Assembly (NCBI RefSeq): GCF_000424585.1
Contig: NZ_KE384211.1
Coordinates: 124,001 to 188,000 of the forward strand
Source of the DNA: Butyrivibrio sp. MC2013
Lineage (GTDB): Bacteria; Bacillota; Clostridia; Lachnospirales; Lachnospiraceae
Direction of reading: 5' to 3'
DNA length: 64,000 nt
In this document: positions 27,313 to 36,412 of the stretch, in pieces
How positions within the stretch are numbered: the stretch's first letter is position 1
How the letters are laid out: each line of letters begins with the position of its first letter
Translations under genes and position numbers: made by a program
The notes under the pieces: model-generated
What the model saw: only the letters and a program-made list of their open reading frames with translations
What the model was told of the DNA's origin: nothing
The model's database searches: none

Positions 27313-28008
27313 ATGATTGATATTGATAGAATAAAGCAGCTGTTCACTGAGAATAACATAACTTTTACAGAAAGAAAGTTCAGTTTATTTGATAATGCCA
27401 ATCTTCCAGATGACATAAAAAGATGGATTGAAATCATGGGAAGCACAATCCAATTAGATCTAACACCTTATGGTTCCGCCGGAGTATATCTATATTCGCA
27501 AAAAGAACTTTTCGAGGAATACAGTGATGAACACGATAAGATCATCAAAGACAACAACTACTTTGTCATAGGCTTCGGGCCAAACGGAGACCTTACATGC
27601 ATAGACAAGGCCGACGGAAAGCTAGCCTTTATATACCACGATACTCTTTGGGAAGAGACTTATACGAGCTTTGATGAACTTGTGGAAAAAACAGATCTTG
27701 ATCTCAAAGACTTTCTCTACCTTGTTCTTAGCGGTCAAAAGTACCCTCTTGATGCTTTTGATGCAAAGGACTACATGAAAATAAAACAGATCATCAACAG
27801 GTGGGATCCAATAGATCTCTTATCTCATGCGCCCAAAGATGAGTATAATTTTGAGATACTTGATATTGTCGACGCCTCTAACAAGCTCTTCAAAGCAGAT
27901 GAACTTGCTGCAGCAATTAATAAAATATTCACTTCAAGCTTTGATGATGCTTTTAGCGCCAGTATGGAAGAATGTATGGAAATAGCAAAAGAGATCAAGA
28001 GCAGATAA
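27313..28008 (+). CDS. SMI1/KNR4 (SUKH)-like protein
   Basis: 231 residues. The first ~150 fit the SUKH pattern: LPDDIKRWIEIMG, VYLYSQKELFEEY, YFVIGFGPNGDLTCIDK and SFDELVEK. The C-terminal ~75 residues (IKQIINRWDPIDLLSHAPKD...) look like a separate small helical domain of the DUF1871 type. SUKH proteins often serve as immunity proteins against contact-dependent or polymorphic toxins, but no toxin gene is visible here, so the role is unknown. The ATG at 27313 with GGAAGGA five bases upstream is clearly better than the earlier in-frame ATG at 27268. Co-directional with the rhodanese gene 22 bases on. Confidence 0.8.
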   Translation: MIDIDRIKQLFTENNITFTERKFSLFDNANLPDDIKRWIEIMGSTIQLDLTPYGSAGVYLYSQKELFEEYSDEHDKIIKDNNYFVIGFGPNGDLTCIDKADGKLAFIYHDTLWEETYTSFDELVEKTDLDLKDFLYLVLSGQKYPLDAFDAKDYMKIKQIINRWDPIDLLSHAPKDEYNFEILDIVDASNKLFKADELAAAINKIFTSSFDDAFSASMEECMEIAKEIKSR

Positions 28009-28030
28009 TAAACGTATTAATGAGGCATAT

Positions 28031-28861
28031 ATGGCAAAATTATTCAGAAAAACAAAAATTACAGCTATAATACTTGCTATATTGTTTATTGGAGCTTGCT
28101 CCCCTGTAGGTCAGATCATGGACGGAGACGGTATGATCCAGACCTTTGAATATACCCAGATATCTCAGGACGAAGCAAAACGCATGATGGCGCAGGATGA
28201 CGGACATGTGATCGTTGATGTTCGCAGACAGGACGAGTATGACGAAGGGCATATTCCGGGAGCAATACTGATACCCAACGAAAGTATCGATCTAGAGCCC
28301 CCTGCAGAACTGCCTGATTTTAACCAGATCATTCTCGTTTATTGTCGCAGCGGACGAAGAAGCAAAGAAGCTTCTCAGAAGCTTGCTGATATGGGTTATA
28401 GTAATGTTTTTGAATTTGGCGGAATCATTGATTGGACTGGCGATATAGATAAAGGCGGGTCAGATATGGGATCAAAGCAGGATGATATGACGCCTATGGC
28501 AATACCGGTAGTATCCATAGGTGATATTTTTATTACCATTGATCTTGAAAGCAACGCTTCTGCTGATGAATTCTTTAAAAAGATTAAGAAAGAGCCTATA
28601 CAGATTGAAATGCACGATTACGGTGATTTTGAAAAGGTCGGAGATCTGCCGTGGAGCATCACTCAAACTGACAGCGAGATTACCACTAAGCCGGGAGATC
28701 TTATTCTTTACCAGGGAAATCAGATATCCATATACTACGAAGAGAATACTTGGACCTTTACCAGACTCGGACGACTAAACGCTACGGAAGAAGAAATAAA
28801 AGAAGCTTTCGGCGGAAAAGAAAACATAATCGCGGAGTTTTATACAGAATGGACAGAATAA
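28031..28861 (+). CDS. Lipoprotein with rhodanese and cyclophilin-like domains
   Basis: 276 residues. The signal ends in lipobox IGAC (Cys about 18), so it is probably anchored outside the membrane. The rhodanese domain (~40-140) has DVRRQDEYDEGHIPGA and active-site loop CRSGRRS, with a catalytic Cys. The C-terminal ~110 residues (LPWSITQTDSEITTKPGDLI, LYQGNQISIYYEE, TRLGRL) resemble the cyclophilin-like beta-barrel family. The combination suggests handling of thiols or sulfur outside the cell, but no substrate is known. Likely in one transcript with the SUKH-like gene. Confidence 0.87.
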   Translation: MAKLFRKTKITAIILAILFIGACSPVGQIMDGDGMIQTFEYTQISQDEAKRMMAQDDGHVIVDVRRQDEYDEGHIPGAILIPNESIDLEPPAELPDFNQIILVYCRSGRRSKEASQKLADMGYSNVFEFGGIIDWTGDIDKGGSDMGSKQDDMTPMAIPVVSIGDIFITIDLESNASADEFFKKIKKEPIQIEMHDYGDFEKVGDLPWSITQTDSEITTKPGDLILYQGNQISIYYEENTWTFTRLGRLNATEEEIKEAFGGKENIIAEFYTEWTE

Positions 28862-28995
28862 TATAATTCTTATTCTCATTATATGCTAAAGCTTTTTATA
28901 TCTCCCTGGTTTTAAAAGTCCCCGAAAAAGGCCTCAAGTTCATGCTTTGTTTCCTTGATCGCTTTTATCGTACTCTCATTTTCAGAAGGATTATG

Positions 28996-29025
28996 AAAAA
29001 AAGGATAAGGCCTGACGCCTTATCC
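28996..29025 (-). terminator. Rho-independent terminator after the 29050 gene
   Basis: Minus-strand GGATAAGGC-GTCAG-GCCTTATCC followed directly by seven T. Confidence 0.9.
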
Positions 29026-29049
29026 CCTTAAGCTTATATAATCATCTAT

Positions 29050-29517
29050 TTATGCTTTCATATTCAGTTTTTCTATCACATCTTCCTGACGCTCAATAGC
29101 AAAATCAGTGGACCTGATCTGCATCTGCACCTTTAGGATCTTATTATGTATGTCATTGCTCTGAACGTAGTATTTGAAGGTTTCATCATCATTGACCTTC
29201 AAATGCTTGTCGGCTATGGCACCGGGAAGTACAAATTTCTTGATAACATTACCGAATTTAACATCGATATACTTGCCCTGTTCCGAAACCACCCTGCCTT
29301 CGCCGAACTTCACATGGCTGACGCGCAGATTCTTAGCTGCTTTAATACCCAGAGCATCGTTCTGCTTCATCAGATCCTGAAGGACATCCTCGTAGTCTTC
29401 TCTCTGCTTACGAAGATTATCCATCTGGCGATCAGCCTCGTCCAGAAGCTCACGGGTTTTCTTTGTCTTCTTCCGTGTTTTGGTCTTTACTACCTCTTCA
29501 TCTTCCATACGAGCCAT
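29050..29517 (-). CDS. Coiled-coil protein with a Tudor-like core, unknown function
   Basis: 155 residues. A basic N-terminus (KTKTRKKTKKTRE) and a helical, probably coiled-coil stretch (~20-60) precede VSHVKFGEGRVVSEQGKYI, DVKFGNVIKKFVLPGAI. That core resembles the small beta-barrel seen at the C-terminus of UvrD/PcrA-type helicases (H..FG.G.V pattern). A second helix ends the protein. This could bind nucleic acid or RNA polymerase (inference from the fold resemblance only). It has a strong AAGGAG site, its own terminator, and is apparently a single-gene unit. Confidence 0.75.
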   Translation of the reverse strand: MARMEDEEVVKTKTRKKTKKTRELLDEADRQMDNLRKQREDYEDVLQDLMKQNDALGIKAAKNLRVSHVKFGEGRVVSEQGKYIDVKFGNVIKKFVLPGAIADKHLKVNDDETFKYYVQSNDIHNKILKVQMQIRSTDFAIERQEDVIEKLNMKA

Positions 29518-29690
29518 AATGCAATCTCCTTTATGGTATCATGCTTGGTTTTTGGCTTAAATAAATAACTGCACATATTTATTTTATGCCAAAAAGAGAT
29601 AATCCGCAAACGTTTTTTGGTAAACATCTGTGCATAATCCCGTTTATTCATAATACCTTAGGCTTTTTCAAAATATTGTATGTTATCTAA

Positions 29691-30662
29691 TTATTTACTT
29701 ACTTCAACTGTCAAATGTTCAGAGGCGGCATCCATCCTTTCCTTGTCCAGTATCTGGCCCCACATATAAGGCGTAGCCTGATATACGTAGTAATTGAGCC
29801 AGTTGGAATAAAGGAGGTTGCAATGGCTTCTCCAGGTCAGTCGAGGCTTATTGGCAGGTTCATCATCGGGATAATAGTTCTTGGGCAGAGCCGTTGACAG
29901 ATTCTTGCCCATATCTCTCCTGTACTCATTATCCAGGGTCATCCTGTCGTATTCTGCATGACCAAAACTGAATATCTGTTTGCCATCCTTGGTCATACAT
30001 AGCATTACTCCTGCTTCATAGGATTCGGCCAGCACCACCAGATCCTCGCAGGCATGGATATCCGCCACGGGCACAGTGGTATACCTGCTGTGAGGGATAT
30101 AGAATATGTCATCAAAGCCTCTGATAAGGGGCACTTTACGATTGAGCACTTTATGCCTGTATATGCCAAAAAGCTTTTGGGGAAGCTCTATCTTATCCAG
30201 TCCGAAATGATAATACACTCCGGCCTGAGCCCCCCAGCAGATGTGGAAAGTAGATGTTACATTGGTCTTGGACCATTCAAATATCCTGCACAGCTCATCC
30301 CAATAATCAACTTCCTCAAACTTTAACTTCTCCACAGGTGCTCCTGTGATGATCATACCGTCAAAATGATAATCCTTGAGCTCATCATATGACTTATAGA
30401 AATTATTAAGATGAGAGGGCGATGTATGACCTGCTATATGTGATGATACCTTCATAAAGGTGATATCAATCTGCAGGGGAGTGTTTGACAACGCGCGCAA
30501 TAGCTGCAGCTCTGTATCCTCCTTTAAGGGCATCAGATTGAGTATACATATGGACAGGGGTCTGATATCCTGATGCAGCGCTCTGTCTTCATCTACAACG
30601 AATATATTTTCTTTTTCCAGCTGCTCTCTGGCAGGCAGCTGATTCTGGATTTTAATAGGCAT
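29691..30662 (-). CDS. metA: Homoserine O-acetyltransferase (MetA family)
   Basis: 323 residues; first committed step of methionine synthesis, acylating homoserine. The catalytic Cys is C142 in HICWGAQAG, with a typical His/Glu context further on (FGHAEYD). Residue 111 in [15 protein letters not shown] is Glu. In characterised MetA enzymes Glu at 111 selects acetyl-CoA and Gly selects succinyl-CoA, so this enzyme should be an acetyltransferase despite the MetA name. Its ATG overlaps the ligA stop (TAATG), so it is translationally coupled to ligA. No SAM riboswitch or T-box is seen before it. Confidence 0.95.
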   Translation of the reverse strand: MPIKIQNQLPAREQLEKENIFVVDEDRALHQDIRPLSICILNLMPLKEDTELQLLRALSNTPLQIDITFMKVSSHIAGHTSPSHLNNFYKSYDELKDYHFDGMIITGAPVEKLKFEEVDYWDELCRIFEWSKTNVTSTFHICWGAQAGVYYHFGLDKIELPQKLFGIYRHKVLNRKVPLIRGFDDIFYIPHSRYTTVPVADIHACEDLVVLAESYEAGVMLCMTKDGKQIFSFGHAEYDRMTLDNEYRRDMGKNLSTALPKNYYPDDEPANKPRLTWRSHCNLLYSNWLNYYVYQATPYMWGQILDKERMDAASEHLTVEVSK

Positions 30663-32698
30663 TATAGATTTCCTTTCTGATCTGGATTAAACGATAGTTC
30701 GCTTAGCAGGTCCTCCTCAGAGATAATAGCTATTCCAAGATCTCTGGCTTTCTTATTCTTACCGGAAGTTGATGTCACATCATTATTGATAAGCGCGTAG
30801 GTCTTGGAGGATACACTGCCTGATACTGTGCCGCCTCTGGATTCTATTAGTTCCACAAGAGCATCCCTGTTCTTGAATTTAAGGAGCTTACCTGTTATGA
30901 CATAGGTCCTGCCCTTTAGCTCATCTCCTGCTTGGACCTTGTCTGCTTCAAACTTCAGGCCGTATTCCTTAAGTCTGTGCATGAGAGCTATATTACTATC
31001 CTTATGGAAATAATCATAGAGATCTCTTGCTGTAGCCTCGCCCACGTCCCTGATCTGTAGGAGCTCGTCCACAGAAGCCTCCATTAGCCCCTCTAAGGAC
31101 GGATAGACCTTCATAAGGCTCTTGGCCGTCGCCTTGCCTATACCCGGTATAGCGAGCCCTGCAAGGAGTCTGGCAGGTTCATTTGCTTTTGAACCCTCTA
31201 TGGCATTTAGTACATTGTCCGTACCCTTTTGCTTGCCTATAAGACCCTGCTCTATGAGCTCATCTCTGTGATTCCTAAGCAAATATATATCAGCTACATC
31301 ATTTATATACTTATGCTCTATAAGGGTCCTGATGTATTCTTCACCAAAGCCCTTAATATCCATGGCATCTCTGCCAACAAAGTTGATGATGCGCCTCTCA
31401 AGCTTGGCCGGGCAGTCATCATTTTGACATACCATATCAGCTGTGTCAGGCTCTCTTACTACTCTGCCGCCGCATACGGGGCAGGTGTCACTGATCCTGA
31501 AGGTCACGGAATCTGCAGGATTCTTGTCAGAAACAACCCGTCTTATCTTGGGTATGATCTCTCCTGACTTATATACCATAACAGTCCTGCCGATACCTAT
31601 GCCCAGCTCATCTATAAAGTCCTGATTGTGAAGTGTGGCTCTGGATACTGTAGTACCGCAGAGTCTGATGGGGTCAAATACTGCTGTGGGATTGATCCTG
31701 CCTGTCATTCCTACAGAGAGCTCTATGCTTCTGATCACAGTTTCCTTTTCCTCAGGAGGATACTTGTAGGCTACGTGGCCTGCGCTATACTTGCTTCCTG
31801 CTGGAAAGTCATCTCTGTATGCTATCTGGTCTATCTTGATCACAGCTCCGTCTATGTCATAAGGCAGGTCCCCTCTGGACTCTCCTATGGCATCTATAGC
31901 AGACAGGATCTCTTCATCTGTCACGCACCTGTATACCGGCGCTGTAGCTATGCCTGCCTTCTTAAGTAGCTCCTGTCCTTCTATATGGGAGCTGATAGCA
32001 GGTTCGGATCTTTGGATATTAAAGACAAACATTGAAAGGCCGCGCTCTTTGACAATGGATGAATCCAGTTGCCTGAGAGTCCCTGCTGCGCAGTTTCTGG
32101 GATTTGCAAAAAGCTTTTTGCCCATGGCTTCCATGCGATCATTGGTCCTGTCAAAGTCCTCATGAGTCATATATACTTCGCCCCTGACTTCAAGTGAATC
32201 AAAGGGCAGATCCAGCTTTTTGACTACGTCAGGTATCACCAGGGCATTGGCAGTAACATCTTCACCTATAAGGCCGTCGCCTCTGGTCTCAGCCAGTACA
32301 AGCCTTCCCTTATCATATCTGATGCTCATGGACAGACCGTCAATCTTTTGCTCTACGCAAAAGACAGCATCTGAATGAGTATTTCTAACGTTATGCACCC
32401 ATTCCAGCACATCTTCCTTGCTAAAGAGATCCTGGATAGAGAGCATGGGAACATCATGCTCTACAGTTACGCCTGCAGTCCTTTTGACGCTCCCTCCGAT
32501 GATCCTCGTAGGTGAATCGTCATTTATATATTCAGGATGCACTTCTTCTATGGCCTTTAATCTTTGCATGAGCATATCATACTCATGATCACTGATCTCA
32601 GGCGTATCATCATTATAATATTTATCCATGTGATATTTGATAGTATCACACAGGTCATGGTACTCATTTATAGATACTAAGCTATAATCTTCTGACAT
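30662..32698 (-). CDS. ligA: NAD-dependent DNA ligase LigA
   Basis: 678 residues. Domain order: Ia (NAD binding), adenylation with nucleophile K118 in EQKIDG, OB fold, a four-Cys zinc finger (CPVCGG and CQNDDCPAK), helix-hairpin-helix repeats ([27 protein letters not shown]), and a BRCT domain near the end ([12 protein letters not shown]). It seals nicks in replication and repair. The frame extends 21 codons upstream to an ATG at 32761, but those codons lie in the hairpin repeat array, while the ATG at 32696-32698 is preceded by GGGGGGAGAA and begins the family sequence. Sits between rluF-like and metA. Confidence 0.96.
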   Translation of the reverse strand: MSEDYSLVSINEYHDLCDTIKYHMDKYYNDDTPEISDHEYDMLMQRLKAIEEVHPEYINDDSPTRIIGGSVKRTAGVTVEHDVPMLSIQDLFSKEDVLEWVHNVRNTHSDAVFCVEQKIDGLSMSIRYDKGRLVLAETRGDGLIGEDVTANALVIPDVVKKLDLPFDSLEVRGEVYMTHEDFDRTNDRMEAMGKKLFANPRNCAAGTLRQLDSSIVKERGLSMFVFNIQRSEPAISSHIEGQELLKKAGIATAPVYRCVTDEEILSAIDAIGESRGDLPYDIDGAVIKIDQIAYRDDFPAGSKYSAGHVAYKYPPEEKETVIRSIELSVGMTGRINPTAVFDPIRLCGTTVSRATLHNQDFIDELGIGIGRTVMVYKSGEIIPKIRRVVSDKNPADSVTFRISDTCPVCGGRVVREPDTADMVCQNDDCPAKLERRIINFVGRDAMDIKGFGEEYIRTLIEHKYINDVADIYLLRNHRDELIEQGLIGKQKGTDNVLNAIEGSKANEPARLLAGLAIPGIGKATAKSLMKVYPSLEGLMEASVDELLQIRDVGEATARDLYDYFHKDSNIALMHRLKEYGLKFEADKVQAGDELKGRTYVITGKLLKFKNRDALVELIESRGGTVSGSVSSKTYALINNDVTSTSGKNKKARDLGIAIISEEDLLSELSFNPDQKGNL

Positions 32699-32710
32699 TT
32701 CTCCCCCCGC

Positions 32711-32785
32711 CGCTTGTATATATGACAATGAAGTACATCCCTGTACTTCAGAGCATGTCATAATACATCCTTGTATATATGACTC
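32711..32785 (+). repeat. Hairpin repeat array related to the ycgR-cheB array
   Basis: Contains TGAAGTACA-TCCC-TGTACTTCA (32729-32737 with 32742-32750) inside a wider TGACA/TGTCAT pairing. A second GTCATA/TATGAC hairpin and a direct repeat CTTGTATATATGAC flank it. Over 54 bases it matches the minus strand of 49893-50005 at about 44 positions by eye, with paired changes in the stem. It fills the gap between rluF-like and ligA. Confidence 0.8.
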
Positions 32786-32793
32786 TATAACCT

Positions 32794-33519
32794 TTATTTA
32801 TTATACTTCAGCCCGCATTTCTCATAAAGGATGGCTTTCTCCCTGCCTGTGATCTCCCTTACCTGTCCGGGCTTCATATCACCTATCTTGATATTTACTA
32901 CTCTTGTTCTGTTCAGGCTCCTTACATTATATCCCAGAGCCTTGCACATTCGCCTTATCTGCCTGTTTAGGCCCTGAGTCAGTGTGATACGAAAAGACTT
33001 GGCTCCTGTCTTGGTCACAAAGCATTTTCTGGTAGTGACATCCAGTTCCTCCAGATATACTCCATTAGCCATCTGCCTGAGGAAAGAACCGTTTACTTCC
33101 TTGTCCACATGAACGGAATATTCCTTTTCATGCCCTTTAGAGCCCTTCATCATGGCATTGATCAGGTCACCGTCATTGGTCAGTATGAGAAGGCCCGTAG
33201 AATTCATATCAAGTCTGCCTGCATAAGTTACTCTTTCAGGGAGATGGAGTTCATCTATGACCTTACGCTCTGCATGATCATCTCTTTCAGTGCAGACCAC
33301 ACCTTCAGGCTTATAATAGGCATATACCTTCTTGACAGTCGCAGGCTTTACCGTCTTGCCATTTACTTTGACTGTATCCTTCCCTGTAACCTTGCTGCCT
33401 GGATCTGCAGTCATATCATTGATGGTAACCTTCCCCGATGCGATCAGCTTGTCTGCATCACGCCTGGAGCATATGCCGCACATTGCTATGTATTTATTTA
33501 ATCTGATCTCTTCAGCCAT
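32794..33519 (-). CDS. rluF: RNA pseudouridine synthase, RluF/RsuA type
   Basis: 241 residues. An N-terminal S4 RNA-binding domain (RLNKYIAMCGICSRRDADKL) precedes the catalytic domain with YYKPEGVVCT and GRLDMNSTGLLIL, whose D104 is the nucleophile that converts uridine to pseudouridine. The KEYSVHV and GLNRQIRRMCKALGYNV motifs fit the RsuA/RluB/E/F branch, and the RluF-type sequence NRQIRRMC suggests 23S rRNA as target, although this branch is hard to separate by eye. First gene of a likely rluF-ligA-metA unit. A 27-base palindrome sits 20 bases before its ATG. Confidence 0.88.
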   Translation of the reverse strand: MAEEIRLNKYIAMCGICSRRDADKLIASGKVTINDMTADPGSKVTGKDTVKVNGKTVKPATVKKVYAYYKPEGVVCTERDDHAERKVIDELHLPERVTYAGRLDMNSTGLLILTNDGDLINAMMKGSKGHEKEYSVHVDKEVNGSFLRQMANGVYLEELDVTTRKCFVTKTGAKSFRITLTQGLNRQIRRMCKALGYNVRSLNRTRVVNIKIGDMKPGQVREITGREKAILYEKCGLKYNK

Positions 33520-33539
33520 ATATTCACCTTTTTATAAAT

Positions 33540-33566
33540 AATTCCACGCAGCTGCTGCGTGGAATT
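33540..33566. promoter_or_regulatory. Perfect 27-base palindrome in the rluF leader
   Basis: 13-bp arms AATTCCACGCAGC and GCTGCGTGGAATT around a single T, between the rluF-like start and repeat copy 3. No T tract follows on either strand, so a simple terminator is unlikely; an operator or mRNA-stabilising hairpin is possible. Confidence 0.6.
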
Positions 33567-33593
33567 GTAATATTCTGATATATCAATTGTATA

Positions 33594-33738
33594 TTAAACT
33601 CGCAAACGCATCGCTTTTTGCTCGTTATAAAATCACTGCTGACGCAGTTCTACGGGTACGGGGCTTATAACCCCGCACCCGTAATCAAGATATCCCCACC
33701 ACCTAAAGGTGGTGGGTTATCTTGATTATTTTATATAT
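33594..33738 (+). repeat. 145-bp multi-hairpin dispersed repeat, copy 3
   Basis: Same ends and length as the other copies, with two base differences by eye from copies 1 and 4 (GCATCGC for GCTTCGC in the first hairpin; one T to C before CCCACC in the last). It lies between the 3' end of the mecA-like gene and the rluF leader. Confidence 0.97.
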
Positions 33739-33789
33739 TGTGAGCAGGATGTCAAAAGCTTAAATTGCCAACTCTACTGACAAATGCTT

Positions 33790-34635
33790 TTACTTGAACT
33801 TCCTCAGGACCTGAACAGCCTTATCTTCAATCACAATATCACTGCTTTCTTCAAGATGGGACAAGGCTATGGGATTAGCCCCATAAAATTCTCCAAATTC
33901 ACATCCGCTCCTGAATACAGTAGCAAAATGCTTCATGGAATCTTTGCCCTTTACAAACTTAAGGTAATATACTCCCTTATCCTTATTATGATAGAGACTG
34001 CTCTTAAATCTTACAGCTATACCGGCGAAAAGTCTGGAATGACGAATTACATCAGACATAGATCCATAAGCAAATACGAATCCATTCTTTTCAAGCTTGT
34101 CCAATGCATCCTTAAGACTATTGATCCTGGACTTTCTCACAGGAATAGCATGGTCATCCCCGGCAATCCTGCTGCGTCTCTTATCAGGGCCTATATTCAG
34201 CTCAGAGAATCCATCCCCGCTCTTCTTAAAGGCCTTGATAGTAATATCACCAAGTCCTGACAGGAACTCGCTGATCTTATTAAAACGGTCCATATCATCA
34301 ACATCAGAGAGCTCTTCAAGTATATTCTCAGGAATATCCAGTCCTGCCTTCTCCTTGAGATCTCTTATAAAATTCTCAGCAGCAGACTGTGGATCCTCTG
34401 TCAGCATGATCTTGATGGTCTTATCAGGACCTACACTGACCTGCATTGGAACAGCCATACCATTTGCAGGTTTAAATCCTGCCTCTTCCTGGGCTCTATT
34501 TATCACATCATGTATAAATTCAAGTCCCTCAGGCTTATGATTCAGGAGGTCTTCAATATCGATACCAAACTCCTCCATATCATCCTGAGTGATGATGCAC
34601 TCAACATTGCTGTCATCTATTCTGTTAAATTCCAT
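33790..34635 (-). CDS. MecA-like adaptor protein
   Basis: About 281 residues. It opens MEFNRIDDSNVECIITQDDM and continues with FGIDIEDLLNH and FIHDVINRAQEEAGF, the N-terminal domain of MecA, which recruits substrates to ClpC. A long acidic middle leads to a C-terminal domain (FAYGSMSDVIRHSRLF, GVYYLKFVKG, FATVFRSGCEFGEF) that matches the ClpC-binding part of MecA/YpbH. The frame extends upstream 24 codons to a non-canonical position, but the MecA-like sequence begins at the ATG 34633-34635, preceded by a weak TGATGG site. It likely targets regulators for Clp-dependent degradation (family knowledge); the substrates are unknown. Confidence 0.88.
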   Translation of the reverse strand: MEFNRIDDSNVECIITQDDMEEFGIDIEDLLNHKPEGLEFIHDVINRAQEEAGFKPANGMAVPMQVSVGPDKTIKIMLTEDPQSAAENFIRDLKEKAGLDIPENILEELSDVDDMDRFNKISEFLSGLGDITIKAFKKSGDGFSELNIGPDKRRSRIAGDDHAIPVRKSRINSLKDALDKLEKNGFVFAYGSMSDVIRHSRLFAGIAVRFKSSLYHNKDKGVYYLKFVKGKDSMKHFATVFRSGCEFGEFYGANPIALSHLEESSDIVIEDKAVQVLRKFK

Positions 34636-34732
34636 AAATCCATCAGGTAAGCTAACCCTACCTGCCAACCTTTCCAAAAATATTATTAACAGCAACAAGT
34701 ATAACACATAATCTTAATAATTGATCATAAAT

Positions 34733-35188
34733 TTATTCGTTGCTCTTCCTTACGCTATCAAGGACCTTATAGAGAAGCTTATATAGCTCTCTTGCATCTT
34801 CTCCCGAAAGATTTACGCAAGAGCCAACCTGATCAGGAACTGACAAAGCTTTGTCTCTGAGCTTTTCGCCCTCGGGAGTGATTGTCACTTCCAGATTTCT
34901 CTCATCTTTGCTATTACGTTCTCTCTTGATGTAGCCCTTGGATTCCAGCTTTTTCAGAACAGGTGTCAACGTTCCTGAATCCAAAAAGAGGGACTGACCC
35001 AGAGTCTTGACATTGACCTTCTTCTTTTCCCAAAGGACCAGCATGGCAATATACTGAGTGTAAGTCAGATCAAGCTTATCAAGGATCCCTTTATAAGACC
35101 TGACTATCTCCTTGGAGCATGCATAAAGGGGAAAACAGAGCTGATTCTCAAGCTTCAGCTTGTCATATTTATCATTTAATTCCATCAT
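34733..35188 (-). CDS. MarR-family regulator, OhrR-like
   Basis: 151 residues with a winged helix. It has the OhrR hallmark LENQLCFPLYACSKEI, whose Cys (about residue 17) is the peroxide-sensing residue in OhrR proteins. It also has LTYTQYIAMLVLWE, LFLDSGTLTPVLKKLE and the wing RERNSKDERN. It should repress genes for organic-peroxide resistance until oxidised. No ohr gene is adjacent in this window, so its target lies elsewhere or is itself. The ATG follows GAGGAATTAG. Confidence 0.92.
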   Translation of the reverse strand: MMELNDKYDKLKLENQLCFPLYACSKEIVRSYKGILDKLDLTYTQYIAMLVLWEKKKVNVKTLGQSLFLDSGTLTPVLKKLESKGYIKRERNSKDERNLEVTITPEGEKLRDKALSVPDQVGSCVNLSGEDARELYKLLYKVLDSVRKSNE

Positions 35189-35211
35189 CTAATTCCTCAC
35201 AATATACTATA

Positions 35212-35247
35212 GATAAAAGTGAGTAGGAGGCCTTGGCTCTCCTACTC
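35212..35247 (-). terminator. Terminator of the min operon
   Basis: 9-bp stem GAGTAGGAG/CTCCTACTC followed on the minus strand by ACTTTTATC, 20 bases after the minE stop. Confidence 0.7.
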
Positions 35248-35266
35248 ATTATGACCGAAAGTAGTA

Positions 35267-35542
35267 TTATTTGGCTGTATGATGAATATTTCTGATAGGA
35301 ATATTAGCATACAGTGCAGGTCTCTCAGTTCCCTTGTCATCTGTTTCAACATTGGTGATCTTCAGTTCAAGGGCTTCCTTATCTACTTCAGCATATTTGG
35401 AGAGCACTTCTAAAATATCGCTTCTGATCTTCTCCATTATCTCAGGTGAGCAGTTGGTACGATCTGATACCAGCACCATTTTCAGACGATCCTTAGCTGT
35501 TTCACCGGAGCTCTTCTTTTTGAAAAAATCTGTAAATTTCAT
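35267..35542 (-). CDS. minE: Cell division topological specificity factor MinE
   Basis: 91 residues. The N-terminus MKFTDFFKKK is the amphipathic membrane helix, and GETAKDRLKMVLVSDRTNCS covers the MinD-contact region with its RLKMVLVSDR strand. MinE displaces MinC and stimulates MinD ATPase so that the Min system keeps the division septum at mid-cell. It follows minD by 39 bases and closes the minCDE operon. A spore-forming Firmicute would more often use DivIVA/MinJ, so MinE is a useful marker for this lineage. Confidence 0.95.
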   Translation of the reverse strand: MKFTDFFKKKSSGETAKDRLKMVLVSDRTNCSPEIMEKIRSDILEVLSKYAEVDKEALELKITNVETDDKGTERPALYANIPIRNIHHTAK

Positions 35543-35581
35543 AAATAGTCCCCCTTCCCGGTATTAGGTAGTACCACTGAA

Positions 35582-36364
35582 TTATTTGCCAAACAGTCTG
35601 CTAAAGAAGCCCTTCTTGGAATCAAGATCCAGGAAGGAAACCTGTTCCCCTGTCAGTCTTCTACAGATGTTCATATATGCCTGTCCTGCCATAGTCTTGG
35701 TATTACCTGCAAGGGGCTCACCTCTGTTAGTTGCTACAACGACTTCCTCATCGTCAGGAACAATGCCCAGAAGGTTAACAGCCAGGACATCCACCACATC
35801 ATCAGCGCTCATCATATCACCGCGCTTTACCATATCGGGACGAAGTCTGTTGACGATTAGCTGTACTTCCTTCATCTCATTTGCTTCTAAAAGGCCGATT
35901 ATACGGTCTGCATCACGTACTGCTGATACTTCGGGAGTTGTAACAACGATAGCCTTGGAAGCACCTGCAATAGCGTTCTTGAAGCCCTGCTCGATACCTG
36001 CGGGGCAGTCTACGATAACATAATCAAATTTCTTCTTAAGCTCTTCCGTGAGCTTTACCATCTGCTCTTCATTAACAGCATTCTTGTCTCTCTGCTGAGC
36101 TGCAGCTATCAAAAAGAGGTTATTGTTATCCTTATCCTTGATAAGAGCCTGTGCCAGTTTGCAGTTGCCTTCAACAATGTCTACAAGGTTGTAAACAATG
36201 CGGTTCTCAAGTCCCAGTACTACGTCCAGGTTACGAAGACCTATATCGGTATCAACCAGAACTACTTTCTTGTTCAGCATAGACAGACCCATGCCGACAT
36301 TCGCAGTTGTTGTAGTCTTACCAACACCGCCTTTACCGGATGTAACAACAATAACTTCACCCAT
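35582..36364 (-). CDS. minD: Septum site-determining ATPase MinD
   Basis: 260 residues of the ParA/MinD fold: deviant Walker A SGKGGVGKTTT near the N-terminus, DTDIGLRNLD and DCPAGIEQGF. The C-terminal amphipathic membrane-targeting helix is FFSRLFGK. MinD binds ATP, dimerises on the membrane and recruits MinC and MinE. The ATG at 36362-36364 has an ideal GGAGG site seven bases upstream; the GTG five codons earlier is not needed. It belongs to the minC-minD-minE operon. Confidence 0.96.
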   Translation of the reverse strand: MGEVIVVTSGKGGVGKTTTTANVGMGLSMLNKKVVLVDTDIGLRNLDVVLGLENRIVYNLVDIVEGNCKLAQALIKDKDNNNLFLIAAAQQRDKNAVNEEQMVKLTEELKKKFDYVIVDCPAGIEQGFKNAIAGASKAIVVTTPEVSAVRDADRIIGLLEANEMKEVQLIVNRLRPDMVKRGDMMSADDVVDVLAVNLLGIVPDDEEVVVATNRGEPLAGNTKTMAGQAYMNICRRLTGEQVSFLDLDSKKGFFSRLFGK

Positions 36365-36412
36365 GCTTAATTCCTCCACCTTATATTAATATAAATTATT
36401 ATATTTCATTGA

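Noticed and set aside
28908..29012. Minus-strand open stretch reading like a protein end (...HELEAFFGDF stop)
   Set aside because: About 33 codons, no start, opened by a stop within the terminator hairpin at 28996-29025; too short to call a gene or a pseudogene.
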